Notes under the pieces: generated by a model
Seen by the model: the letters and a program-made list of their open reading frames with translations, nothing else
Databases searched by the model: none
What the model was told of the DNA's origin: nothing
Assembly (NCBI RefSeq): GCF_025567465.1
Contig: NZ_JAOQKI010000002.1
Location: 124,001-188,000 of the forward strand
Length of the DNA stretch: 64,000 nt
Reading direction: 5' to 3'
Source: Roseburia_C amylophila
Lineage (GTDB): Bacteria; Bacillota; Clostridia; Lachnospirales; Lachnospiraceae
Program-made: the position numbers and the translations under genes
In this document: piece by piece, positions 51,520 through 60,611 of the stretch
How the letters are laid out: the number at the start of each line of letters is the position of its first letter
How positions within the stretch are numbered: position 1 is the first letter of the stretch

Positions 51520-52568
51520 ATATTTTCCAATGCCTCACTTAAATACTTTTCAGATTCAATTTTTCTTTTTTTTATGTTTTCATTTATTATTGAATAATCA
51601 AGAGTCTCAGTGTGTAAATATCTATCAATACTACCTTTTTTATAATAACTCATTTGTATTCCTAAAAATTCCAGTAATCCATTATTCTTATTTAATTTGT
51701 CTTCTCTCGATATTAAAACAACTTTCTTTTTATTTTTCAAAGCAAAAACTAAGCCATGGTACGAATCCGTAATAACAACTTCACAATTACGAAAACACGT
51801 TATCCACTCTTGCTCGGTTGCTGCTGGCAAATTAATATTTGCCCATCTATATTCTCTTGCAAGAGAAACAATTTCATATTCATGTTTATTTGCATAATCA
51901 ATTATTTCGTCTGCATAATCAGCGATTGAATCAAATGAATATAATACAATACTTTTTTCCCCTAGCTTTGTTTTACATGTAATTTCATTAAATTCCCATA
52001 AAAATGTAGGATCCAATACAACAGTAACTTCTTGATGTTCATTATTTTCAATAAATTTTTTTGTAACTACATCTCTAGCGGAATAATTTTTAAATTTTTG
52101 AAACCACATTATCTGTTCATCTGATAACACATAATCAACTGATAAAGCTCCTGTACTTGGAGCATAATAAATCAATGCAGTTTTATCTATATCTTTTCCT
52201 ATATATATGTCATCATAAAAAGGATGTTTGCAATTTAAAATCTCATCGCTTCCTGCTATCACTAAATCTAAATCCAAACCATCTACTTCTTTTCCGTCTT
52301 TCACCTCTATTTGATTAGGAATATTTTTTATCCAATTATTAAATGCTTTCATTCTTTTTATTGATTGCATAATATGCTTTGGATGCCTCTGCCAATTTGG
52401 TTCTACCCTCAATGCAATTTTTATATTTTTTACAAAATAATATTTGGGTTTAAACATTAATACTGTAATATTGTGTCCTTTTTCCTTCAAATAATTTGTC
52501 ATCGCATACAGTTGTGCCTGTGCACCATAATTCAATCCACCTGCATATGTTAAAATTCCTATATTCAT
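51516..52568 (-). CDS. Polysaccharide pyruvyl transferase
   Basis: This 350-residue protein carries the family start MNIGILTYAGGLNYGAQAQL followed by YAMTNYLKEKGH, then DLVIAGSDEILNCKHPFYDD, ALIYYAPSTGAL, SARDVVTKKFIE, VVLDPTFLW and VVITDSYHGLVFAL. This is the CsaB/WcaK-type fold that adds a pyruvyl ketal to a sugar from phosphoenolpyruvate. The next two genes in the direction of transcription encode an acetyltransferase and an Fe-S partner protein. The acceptor sugar is unknown. AAGGA precedes the ATG, which directly abuts the stop of the preceding gene. Confidence 0.92.
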   Translation of the reverse strand: MNIGILTYAGGLNYGAQAQLYAMTNYLKEKGHNITVLMFKPKYYFVKNIKIALRVEPNWQRHPKHIMQSIKRMKAFNNWIKNIPNQIEVKDGKEVDGLDLDLVIAGSDEILNCKHPFYDDIYIGKDIDKTALIYYAPSTGALSVDYVLSDEQIMWFQKFKNYSARDVVTKKFIENNEHQEVTVVLDPTFLWEFNEITCKTKLGEKSIVLYSFDSIADYADEIIDYANKHEYEIVSLAREYRWANINLPAATEQEWITCFRNCEVVITDSYHGLVFALKNKKKVVLISREDKLNKNNGLLEFLGIQMSYYKKGSIDRYLHTETLDYSIINENIKKRKIESEKYLSEALENI

Positions 52569-54395
52569 TTATCCTTCCTCTATCTGTGCTATTATCATAT
52601 TTATATCTTTATGTACCTTATATGTATCTGTATAAAGATATTCATTTGTATCTAATTTAACGCAATATAACTTTTTATCCAAAAAAGTAGTTAAATCTTC
52701 GTTAGAAAATACTATTTTTACTTCATTATCATCCTCATAGTTCTCTTCATATCGCTTAACTTGTATTTCCGGAATAATTAATTGTATATAGTATTCTAAT
52801 TTATATACTTTATTTGAATGTACATAAATCTTGCCGAAATTATCCAAATATGTTCTTAATGTTTCATTTTCGCTATATGCCACAAATTTATCAGTATATT
52901 CTTGTGTTGTTTCAGAAATATTTCCCCTGAAAAATATACACTGATACAGCTGTTGATAAAAAAGCATGCTGACTATTAATGTAAAATAAATATAAATACT
53001 GTTCGATTTTTTACAAACCATTATCAAAATAATACTTATCAGCAAGCTTATCTTAAATGCTAAAGAATAAGAAATCACTTTGCCCATTGAAAATGCTTCA
53101 AACAATTTTCCAACATCAAATTCTTCTATTCCATTTATATCAAAAGTTCTTAAAAATACCACTCTAAATAATAAATATAAAATTAATGCAAGCAATATAG
53201 CTTTTGTAAGTAATTTTTTTGTGTCATCTTCTTTCATGTATACATATAATGATATAACCATTGGCGGTAAAAAATTAATATAATACCTTAAATAGAAAAA
53301 AAATCTTCCATCATTGTAAACATCACCTTGCATTAAATTTATTCCATGCCAGCAATTTATAACTCCCATTGCCAAAATACTAACGCCCAGCCCGATCATG
53401 CAAAACATACTAACAACATTCGCCATTTCCTCTGTGTTTTTTCTTTTTCTTTTTTTCAAGAAAAAGAAAAAACACACAATCGAAGCTGCAAAACCAAAAC
53501 CAGTAAAAATTAAGATTGCATATGCATTAGTAGCGGATACGGTTAATATTCCTTTTAAAGTATCTCGTATTCCAAACGTTTTAATCGTCAGAATAAAATT
53601 TTTTACTAATCCCGCATTACCACTCTGACCGATTGCTGCCGAAGCCAATTCATTAAGAGCTTGTTCATTTCTATACAGTTGCATTCCAACATATCGGTTA
53701 ATTTTCCATGCAATAAGCAGAAAAGCACTACCAATAATAATTGCTCGATAATCAAGAAAACTTTTCTTCTTTTTTAAAGACAAAAAAAATACAACCACCA
53801 AGATTGAAGGTAAATAAATCAATGTCCTTGCATGGCAGATACAACAATATGAAAATACGCCTATCAATATAAGAGAATATTTTAAATTGCTTCCATATTT
53901 ATAAATTTTTAGGATAAAATAAATAAATAACCATGTGCTAAGTGTTAATATGGCTTCGTTACAGAAAATATCAGCAGTAGCATTTGAAAAAAAAGAACCC
54001 GCTAATGAAACCACAGCTATTTCAAGTTCATTATCATATTCAAAAATTTTTTTCAAGATTAACCAACAAACGACCGACTGTAACGCCAGTATGAAAGCCA
54101 ATACAGTTCTTGCAAGATTATATATAATTTTCCCATTTGTTATAAAATAAAATAATGGTGCTAAATACCAGGCGCTGCCGCATCCATATTTTGTGCCAAA
54201 TTTTGTAACTAAATAGCTCCAGTCATATCCTGCCAGTTTTGCGGCTGATGCTAAAGAAATCACCTCATCTGGTCCTGATGTTGGAGTCTTAACAATAAAA
54301 ATCGGAATTAAATGTAATAAAAAGCTCAGAATTAATATCATTAAAACTCCACTATATTTTTTTTCTTTAACTTTTAAGCCATTTATTATCTTCAT
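52569..54395 (-). CDS. Large polytopic membrane protein, GT-C (GT39-like)
   Basis: This 608-residue protein has about 12-13 helices and a short outer C-terminal domain (about 505-608). The first outer loop carries IVKTPTSGPDEVISLASAAK and LAGYDWSYLVTKFGTKYGCG, then SAWYLAPLFYF, the layout of GT-C/GT39 enzymes with the catalytic Asp or Glu in 'PDE'. Such enzymes use polyprenyl-phosphate sugars outside the cell. A related layout (GD near residue 50, RNWSGVL, YSWGYSALLAIP) occurs at 61624-63375. A polymerase role is an alternative. The DNA is very AT-rich. Confidence 0.75.
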   Translation of the reverse strand: MKIINGLKVKEKKYSGVLMILILSFLLHLIPIFIVKTPTSGPDEVISLASAAKLAGYDWSYLVTKFGTKYGCGSAWYLAPLFYFITNGKIIYNLARTVLAFILALQSVVCWLILKKIFEYDNELEIAVVSLAGSFFSNATADIFCNEAILTLSTWLFIYFILKIYKYGSNLKYSLILIGVFSYCCICHARTLIYLPSILVVVFFLSLKKKKSFLDYRAIIIGSAFLLIAWKINRYVGMQLYRNEQALNELASAAIGQSGNAGLVKNFILTIKTFGIRDTLKGILTVSATNAYAILIFTGFGFAASIVCFFFFLKKRKRKNTEEMANVVSMFCMIGLGVSILAMGVINCWHGINLMQGDVYNDGRFFFYLRYYINFLPPMVISLYVYMKEDDTKKLLTKAILLALILYLLFRVVFLRTFDINGIEEFDVGKLFEAFSMGKVISYSLAFKISLLISIILIMVCKKSNSIYIYFTLIVSMLFYQQLYQCIFFRGNISETTQEYTDKFVAYSENETLRTYLDNFGKIYVHSNKVYKLEYYIQLIIPEIQVKRYEENYEDDNEVKIVFSNEDLTTFLDKKLYCVKLDTNEYLYTDTYKVHKDINMIIAQIEEG

Positions 54396-54403
54396 CCTCT
54401 CTC

Positions 54404-55615
54404 CTACAAACCTAAGATTTGTTCTATGAATTTTTTTGCATCATTATCATAATTAAATTTACTAATTATTTTCTGTTTTGCATTGCACCCAATGTAACTT
54501 GCATCTTCTCTTTTTTTGCATATTCTATTAATAGTATCTATATAATCTTGAGGTTTTTCACAATGGTAATAGTCAACTTGATCAATCATTGGAATTCCCT
54601 CTATACCAATATCATTAGTCAATACTGGAAGTCCCAAACTCATTGCTTCTAATATTTTCACCTTTATTCCAGCTCCCATAACCAATGGTGCCACCAGGCA
54701 CATAGATTGCGCTAGTTCTTTACCTACATCCTCAACAAATCCTTTGATTATGACCCGGTCACTAGCATATGATAATAGTTTAGCTTTAGGTCCGCTTCCA
54801 ATAACAACAAATTTAATTTCCTTGTCTTCAATTTCAGGCAAAACATTCTTTATAAACCATACACAGCTTTTCCAATTTTCCTCCCGTGCCATTGCTCCAT
54901 AAAAAACCACTTCGTTACTACCGTTATTGCATAATTTTCTGTCAGACAAATTTTGATAAAAAACAGACCATATTATGCTCTTTCCCACATATCCATCGCC
55001 ACAAGATAATTTATAATCTTTTTCATTATTAAAAACAACAAGATTGCATTGATTTAAATACCGTATTTCTAATTTTTTTACTCGTCTAGCTTTGCATGCA
55101 AAAAATGCCTTCTGAAACACATTTTTATAGAAATCACGTTTCCGTTGCATTCCCAGATACGAAACATCTTCTTCTATAGCAACAAATTTTGCGTTTGCCC
55201 ATATTTTTTTTAAAATCGGCAAAAAGAATAATATTTCTGTCCACTGCATTATTATTATATCCGGTTCATAATTTTCGTCCTCCAATTCCCGGAGCATTCT
55301 TCGCATTCCTATTCTATAATCAATTGTTGTCAATCCCGCATATTTATTGCAAATTTCCAGTTTCGATATCCATGCCAATCCTCTTTTTAATTCATTAACA
55401 ATTCCACCTCTAGGTCTGACATACATATTATAATTTATTCCATACAAATCCAAATCTATTTTACCTATCTCATCTGGTTTGCAGAAAGTAGCTAACCTTA
55501 AGTTAATGTTTTTTTCTTTTGCCATCTGTTTTAAGTACCAATTTTGTGTTTTACCGCTTGCATGTGATACCGAATCATATGGAACCATTAGCGAAACCCA
55601 TAAGACTTTTTTCAT
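54404..55615 (-). CDS. Family-4 glycosyltransferase (GT-B)
   Basis: This 403-residue soluble protein has a GT-B layout: the N-terminal half with LWVSLMVPYDSVSHASGKTQ and a helix-rich middle, and the C-terminal half with EVVFYGAMAREENWKSCVWF, VIGSGPKAKLLSYA, IIKGFVEDVGKELAQSMCLV and APLVMGAGIKVKILEAMSLG followed by LPVLTNDIGIEGI. The E-x7-type donor-binding region is the GIKVKILEAMSLG segment. It acts in the cytoplasm on the lipid-linked repeat unit. Donor unknown; it lies in the heptose locus, so a heptosyl donor is possible. Confidence 0.88.
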   Translation of the reverse strand: MKKVLWVSLMVPYDSVSHASGKTQNWYLKQMAKEKNINLRLATFCKPDEIGKIDLDLYGINYNMYVRPRGGIVNELKRGLAWISKLEICNKYAGLTTIDYRIGMRRMLRELEDENYEPDIIIMQWTEILFFLPILKKIWANAKFVAIEEDVSYLGMQRKRDFYKNVFQKAFFACKARRVKKLEIRYLNQCNLVVFNNEKDYKLSCGDGYVGKSIIWSVFYQNLSDRKLCNNGSNEVVFYGAMAREENWKSCVWFIKNVLPEIEDKEIKFVVIGSGPKAKLLSYASDRVIIKGFVEDVGKELAQSMCLVAPLVMGAGIKVKILEAMSLGLPVLTNDIGIEGIPMIDQVDYYHCEKPQDYIDTINRICKKREDASYIGCNAKQKIISKFNYDNDAKKFIEQILGL

Positions 55616-55636
55616 ACTTACACTAACCTCCGTAAC

Positions 55637-56506
55637 TTACTTTCTAACTTTCATATATATATCATACATATATCTTTCAATGTATCCCAGGCCAAAACAT
55701 ATCTCAAATATTATTCGTTCAACAATGCCTCCATCCAAATAGTCTTGCAAATATATAAGCATACTTTTATGAAAATTTTTAAACGCCTTTACCTTTCCAC
55801 CGTAATGTTTTTTTATTGATACCGAATGAAAATGGTCATACCTGCATTTTGGCAGAACAGCCTCTTTATAACCGTTCCGCAGAAGCCGTCTTGCCAAAAT
55901 ATTTTCTTCGCAATAAAGAAATGTTTTTTCATCGAATCCATCAATCTTATCATATGCCTCACGCGAAATTGCAAAAAAAGAACCCTCAACTACACCAACT
56001 GTTTCAAAATGATTTTTACTACTTAGCATTTTTCTTTTTATCTTTCTTTTGTCTAAGTTGAACCAAATCAAAAAAATAGATTCTATCAGTCCCCAAAACT
56101 TTGGTAAATTCCAAATATTATATCCTTGATTTACTATCGGTGCAACAACCCCTATATCTTTGTGGTTATTAGATAGCTTATCCATTTCTTGCAATACAGG
56201 ATTCTCAAACCGAACATCTGGGTTTGATATAAAGAACAACTTGGGATTATAATTTTTTTCAGCATATCTGCATCCAAAATTGTTTCCATATGCATATCCA
56301 CCATTTTTATCAGTCTGTATAACATCTATTTTATCTGATTTCAAACAGGTCAATTTAGACAATGAATAATCTGTCGAGCAGTTATCTACAACAACAATTT
56401 TATCAATTGCATTACACATTTTTGCCATTTCTACAAATTCCAACGTTGTCTCAGCATCGTTATAATTCAGTACTATCAAAAAATTCTTCAAGATTATGAT
56501 CTCCAT
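55637..56506 (-). CDS. Family-2 glycosyltransferase (rhamnosyltransferase-like)
   Basis: This 289-residue GT-A protein shows NFLIVLNYNDAETTLEFVEM, KIVVVDNCSTDYSLSKL, GGYAYGNNFGCRYAE, FFISNPDVRFENPVLQE (acidic site) and DGFDEKTFLYCEENILARRL. This is the WcaA/rhamnosyltransferase pattern seen also at 7448. It is located between a family-4 glycosyltransferase gene and the GDP-sugar dehydratase gene in the AT-rich locus. It ends with a hydrophobic-basic stretch (YIERYMYDIYMKVRK). Confidence 0.88.
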   Translation of the reverse strand: MEIIILKNFLIVLNYNDAETTLEFVEMAKMCNAIDKIVVVDNCSTDYSLSKLTCLKSDKIDVIQTDKNGGYAYGNNFGCRYAEKNYNPKLFFISNPDVRFENPVLQEMDKLSNNHKDIGVVAPIVNQGYNIWNLPKFWGLIESIFLIWFNLDKRKIKRKMLSSKNHFETVGVVEGSFFAISREAYDKIDGFDEKTFLYCEENILARRLLRNGYKEAVLPKCRYDHFHSVSIKKHYGGKVKAFKNFHKSMLIYLQDYLDGGIVERIIFEICFGLGYIERYMYDIYMKVRK

Positions 56507-56518
56507 TAATAATACATA

Positions 56519-57556
56519 TTATCTTGTCAAAAAATTTTCTCCATTGCTTATTCTTTTTCTCCAATAATTTAACAAATCATGCATTGTCTGTTCAAATGGA
56601 ATTTGAGGTTCCCATCCAGTATGCTCTTTAAATTTTCTACAATCTGGCACCTGTAAATCTGCATCTATCGGTCTTAATCTTTCCGGATCAGTAACAACTT
56701 CTATTTTATCCTTCATTGTCGAGTACGAAATCAAAGTATTCAATGTGTCACCAACTTCACATGTATATGATCCACCTATATTGTAATATTCTCCAGCAAT
56801 AGGATTGACAGTAACTAACATATAGTAAGCCCTTACAGCATCTCTGACATCAGCATACGTCCTAAGTGATTGCAAATTACCTACCATAACTTTTGGTTCT
56901 ATTAATCCAGCCTCAATCATAGCAATCTGCTTTGCAAATGTGGACTCATGAAATACATCGCCCCTTCGTGGTCCTGTATGTGTAAACATGCGAGTAGTCA
57001 TAACCGTCATCCCATAAGCCTCTGCATAATATCTTCCCAACAAATCTGTTCCAACTTTTGATATTGCATATGGCGAAGCTGGATGAAATGGACATTCCTC
57101 ATTAATTCCTGCTTCTGGTTTTTTTTCTTTTGGAATTTTTCCGAACACTTCTGATGATGCACATACATGAATAATCGGCTTATATGAAGGATCTTCTTCC
57201 ATTGCCAAATGTATTGATTCTAACAGTCTGGCAGTTCCCAGAATATTAGTATTAAGTGTATCAATTGGTGCTGTAAAACTGGTTAATGGATAACTCTGTG
57301 CAGCCAAATGGAACACATAGTCAGGCTTTATCCTATTTACTACAGTAATTAATGACACCTGATCATTCAAGTCGGCATATTCAAAAAATACTCTATTTTT
57401 CTCATTTACTCTTTCTAACAAATGACTAACATTGTCTAATGGACTTCTCCATCTGCAGACACCATAAACATCCCAATCCGTATTTTCTAATAGAAAATCT
57501 GCCAAATGTGAACCTACCATTCCTGTAATTCCTGTTATTAACGCCTTCTTTTTCAT
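56519..57556 (-). CDS. GDP-mannose 4,6-dehydratase-like enzyme, probable GDP-heptose 4,6-dehydratase
   Basis: This 345-residue extended SDR has ITGITGMVGSHLADFLLE, VYGVCRWRSPLDNV (the RR-type loop of GMD), the catalytic-type CASSEVFGK, YAISKVGTDLLGRYYAEAYG (Y-x-x-x-K) and RMFTHTGPRRGDVFHESTFA, all as in GDP-mannose 4,6-dehydratases. The locus makes GDP-D-glycero-D-manno-heptose and I see no GDP-mannose synthesis genes, so I infer that the heptose is the substrate (as for DmhA of Yersinia). The product would be a GDP-4-keto-6-deoxyheptose, reduced by the next enzyme. Confidence 0.85.
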   Translation of the reverse strand: MKKKALITGITGMVGSHLADFLLENTDWDVYGVCRWRSPLDNVSHLLERVNEKNRVFFEYADLNDQVSLITVVNRIKPDYVFHLAAQSYPLTSFTAPIDTLNTNILGTARLLESIHLAMEEDPSYKPIIHVCASSEVFGKIPKEKKPEAGINEECPFHPASPYAISKVGTDLLGRYYAEAYGMTVMTTRMFTHTGPRRGDVFHESTFAKQIAMIEAGLIEPKVMVGNLQSLRTYADVRDAVRAYYMLVTVNPIAGEYYNIGGSYTCEVGDTLNTLISYSTMKDKIEVVTDPERLRPIDADLQVPDCRKFKEHTGWEPQIPFEQTMHDLLNYWRKRISNGENFLTR

Positions 57557-57558
57557 TT

Positions 57559-58416
57559 TTATTCATTCTCCATTTCTCTTTGTATTTTTGTTGTAAAACT
57601 TTCTCTTTTTAATATATTCATATCATATAGATATAAACTTTCCATCTGAGTTATGCTTGGCCTATTTTGATAAAAACCTTCATCTGGTACAGATATTGTG
57701 TATTTTAGCTTACCTTTTTTAATTCTATTGATTTCATCTGCAATTCTCACTCTGCTTATCAGCTCATTTCCAGCAACATTCAACACAAAATCCGTAAATT
57801 CCTCCCAGTTATTAATCATCCACTCTACAACTTTGACAACATCAGATACCACAATACAATTTCTGTAAAAAGGATGATAAACATCTGCTATCTCTCCCTT
57901 CTCCATACAGGACATACAATACGATACAAATCTATCCTTGCTCGAAGCTACATACGATAATCTAATAGCCTTAAAATAAGCTGATTGTTTAAATTCATCT
58001 TCAACCGCTTTTTTCATTCTACCATATGGAGTCTTTGCCATTGTTTCACTTTTTTCATTATAGATGAATCCATCAATATCTCCAAATACTGCATCACTTG
58101 AGAAAAATAGTACTCTTATATTTCTTTTTATTGCTTCACTTATAAATTTTGTTGTTCCAATCACATTTATATTCCAGCACATTTCATATTCCTTTGCACA
58201 CATATCCGGTCCAGAAATTGCTGCTGTAAAAATAAGGTATGATAATCCATCCAATAAATCAAAATTAAATTTTTCGCAATCTTGTAAATCTAAATATATA
58301 TCAGCTAAATCGCTTTTATCAAATTTTACCACCTTGGCAATATTGCTACAAGTCTCAAAATGTTCAATTAAGAATTGTGCGATATATCCTGTGCTCCCAA
58401 CTATTCCTATGTTCAC
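57559..58416 (-). CDS. Extended SDR, probable GDP-4-keto-6-deoxysugar reductase
   Basis: This 285-residue protein has IVGSTGYIAQFLIEHF at the N-terminus (GSTGYIA), FFSSDAVFGDIDGFIYNEKS and the catalytic-type TPYGRMKKAVEDEF (Y-x-x-x-K), as in RmlD- and GalE-like enzymes. The C-terminal substrate domain is short. It is wedged between the heptose kinase gene (3 bases) and the dehydratase gene (2 bases), so its product should act on the same sugar. A reductase or epimerase giving GDP-6-deoxyheptose is the simplest reading; the reaction is inference. Confidence 0.8.
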   Translation of the reverse strand: MNIGIVGSTGYIAQFLIEHFETCSNIAKVVKFDKSDLADIYLDLQDCEKFNFDLLDGLSYLIFTAAISGPDMCAKEYEMCWNINVIGTTKFISEAIKRNIRVLFFSSDAVFGDIDGFIYNEKSETMAKTPYGRMKKAVEDEFKQSAYFKAIRLSYVASSKDRFVSYCMSCMEKGEIADVYHPFYRNCIVVSDVVKVVEWMINNWEEFTDFVLNVAGNELISRVRIADEINRIKKGKLKYTISVPDEGFYQNRPSITQMESLYLYDMNILKRESFTTKIQREMENE

Positions 58417-58419
58417 TTT

Positions 58420-59421
58420 TTATCCCTCATAATCTTCTGCTGTATACTGTATAATTCTCGAGCCACCATTTTCAAATTCGAACGGAACATGCAATAAACC
58501 ACTCATTGCATTAATTAAATTCTGTTTATTTTCTGGCTTAACATAAAAAATCAAAAAACCTCCTCCACCAGCGCCAAGTAGTTTCCCTCCTAATGCACCT
58601 GCTTCGATTCCTTTCTTATATAATGCATCAATGCTTTCTGTACTAACCTTTTCCCCGGTAGTTCTTTTGAGTTTCCATGTGTAATCAAGCAGTCTGCCAA
58701 ATTCATCTAAATCGCTATTCTTTTCCACCAAAATCTTTTCAGCTTCATCTACTAAAGAATACATTTCTTTTAACTTTTTTATTTTATTTTCATTCGACTC
58801 TCCTGCATTATTCGCTTTTTGTATATCAGATGAAAATCTCGTAAATCCAGTAAAAAACATAACTAAATTATAATTCAACATACTTTTTCGCTCTGGTGAA
58901 ATAATAACCGGACTTACTTTATATCCATCCTCATTAAAATCTATTCTATTAAAGCCTCCAAATGCTGCCGCTATCTGATCCTGCCAGCCGCCAGCTTCCG
59001 CACATAATTCTCTTTCTAAGTAAATTGCTTCATCTGCCAATTTTTTCTTATCTACATATTTTCCTTTTAATGCATAAAAGGCATTTAACATTCCCACCGC
59101 AAATGAACTACTTGTACCTAGTCCTGACTGTGCTGGTAAATCAGCTTCATATGTCAATCGTAATTCATGCATATCCAACATTTTCATTGCATTTCTAATT
59201 GCAGGATGTTGAATTTCATCATATGTATTTACATATTCCATTCTAGAATATGTTAAATGGGTTTTATAATCAAAAAATCTCGGCAGATGTCTAACAGTAA
59301 CGTAACAATATTTATCGAATGTTGTTGACAAAACTGCCCCTCCATACTTTCTAAAATAATTTTCCATATCCGTTCCCCCGCCAAAAAATGACATTCTAAA
59401 CGGAGTTTGTGATATAACCAT
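58420..59421 (-). CDS. hddA: D-glycero-D-manno-heptose 7-phosphate kinase
   Basis: This 333-residue GHMP kinase starts with VISQTPFRMSFFGGGTDMEN (the family's phosphate-sugar binding start), followed by the ATP loop LPAQSGLGTSSSFAVGMLNA, AEAGGWQDQIAAAFGG, and GALGGKLLGAGGGGFLIFYV. The pattern is that of HddA, which makes heptose-1,7-bisphosphate with the alpha configuration, not of galactokinase. With gmhA and the HddC-GmhB fusion the path to GDP-heptose is complete. The ATG overlaps the preceding stop by one base. Confidence 0.93.
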   Translation of the reverse strand: MVISQTPFRMSFFGGGTDMENYFRKYGGAVLSTTFDKYCYVTVRHLPRFFDYKTHLTYSRMEYVNTYDEIQHPAIRNAMKMLDMHELRLTYEADLPAQSGLGTSSSFAVGMLNAFYALKGKYVDKKKLADEAIYLERELCAEAGGWQDQIAAAFGGFNRIDFNEDGYKVSPVIISPERKSMLNYNLVMFFTGFTRFSSDIQKANNAGESNENKIKKLKEMYSLVDEAEKILVEKNSDLDEFGRLLDYTWKLKRTTGEKVSTESIDALYKKGIEAGALGGKLLGAGGGGFLIFYVKPENKQNLINAMSGLLHVPFEFENGGSRIIQYTAEDYEG

Positions 59422-60548
59422 TAATTGCCTCCTTCTACGATTTCATCTAATATTTCGTTCATTCTATCCCAGCTAAATTTGTACGCTTCGTTTTCTATTT
59501 CCTTTTCAAAATGCCGTTTATCATTGCATTTATAAAATTTAACTATCGCCTGTCCAAGTTCTTCTGCATTAAATGGCGGAACAACATAGCCTGTCTTTCC
59601 ATCCGCAACAACTTCTGGCAATCCCCCTACATTTGTAACAACTACAGGTTTTAAAAACTCATATGCAATTTGAACAATTCCGCTTTGTGTTGCAGATTCA
59701 TATGGTAGAATAACCATGTCTGTTGCTGTAAAGTACTTTTCTACATCATCATCCGAGACATATGCATCTTCTATTAATATATAATTCTCTATGTTTAAAT
59801 CTTTTATTATTTTTAAATAATGATCCTTTTCTCCTCCAAAATCACCTACAATATATAACTTAACATTAGGTATTTTATTTTTTATAATACTCAATGCTTT
59901 TAATAAGTACTTCAATCCCTTATATTCTCTAATCAATCCAAAAAATAATAACACAAATTCATTTTGAGCAACATTTAATATTTTTCTTGCATCATCTTTT
60001 TCCAGTTGACTCTTATTAAAAACATTATATGTGGGTATTACAGCCTTTTTATAACGTGCATCTTTTTTTACCGAAAGTAAGTCCACTTCATCTAACTTGG
60101 AATGAACAATATAATACTTTCCCTTCTTCAGAGTAGCTTGAGTTAGCAGTCTATCCATAGGAAATCTTTCATGTGGAAAAACATTATGACACACAAATAA
60201 AATTTCCTTTGTCTTTAATAAGCTACATATTATTTGATAACAAGGTGCAAAATACGGATGCCACCACTGAAAAACCACTAAGTCCGGAGATAACTTATTT
60301 ATCTTTTTTGCAACATGAACCCAGTTAAAAGGGTTTGCTGTATTTATACAATAGTTCGTGCCGTCAACTTTAAATGTATCGCTTTCATAATCCTTTTGTT
60401 CTTTTTTATACATAAATTTAGGATATTGCATCTTATATGATAATGCAATCACTTCATGCTTTTTCGCAAAAGTCTTGCACATCATTCCCATGTAGTGTGC
60501 TATCCCGCCTTTATAAGGATACACAGGGCCAACCATTACTATTTTCAT
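59421..60548 (-). CDS. Family-4 glycosyltransferase (GT-B)
   Basis: This 375-residue protein has MVGPVYPYKGGIAHYMGMMC at the N-terminus, FQWWHPYFAPCYQ, LFFGLIREYKGLKYLLKALS, IVGDFGGEKDHYLKI and the donor-binding DMVILPYESATQSGIVQIAY with VTNVGGLPEVV. This is the RfaG/GT4 pattern. It is the first gene before the heptose kinase gene in the direction of transcription. Donor unknown; heptosyl or mannosyl transfer is possible. The GGIAHY start is typical of capsule enzymes. Confidence 0.9.
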   Translation of the reverse strand: MKIVMVGPVYPYKGGIAHYMGMMCKTFAKKHEVIALSYKMQYPKFMYKKEQKDYESDTFKVDGTNYCINTANPFNWVHVAKKINKLSPDLVVFQWWHPYFAPCYQIICSLLKTKEILFVCHNVFPHERFPMDRLLTQATLKKGKYYIVHSKLDEVDLLSVKKDARYKKAVIPTYNVFNKSQLEKDDARKILNVAQNEFVLLFFGLIREYKGLKYLLKALSIIKNKIPNVKLYIVGDFGGEKDHYLKIIKDLNIENYILIEDAYVSDDDVEKYFTATDMVILPYESATQSGIVQIAYEFLKPVVVTNVGGLPEVVADGKTGYVVPPFNAEELGQAIVKFYKCNDKRHFEKEIENEAYKFSWDRMNEILDEIVEGGN

Positions 60549-60611
60549 TTTATTTTTCCTTCCTACTTTCTTAGATTAAATACATAATCCTATGCATAAA
60601 TAAAATTTTCT

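Noticed and set aside
44202..59421. Heptose genes taken as a sign of a Gram-negative lipopolysaccharide core.
   Set aside because: The set leads to GDP-heptose (HddA/HddC), not ADP-heptose, no lipid A or Waa-type core genes are present, and the neighbouring wall enzymes and YfhO/DUF2142 proteins fit a Gram-positive.
58420..59421. Galactokinase or mevalonate kinase for the GHMP kinase.
   Set aside because: The N-terminal TPFRMSFFGGGTD motif and the adjacent GDP-sugar enzymes fit heptose-7-phosphate kinase.
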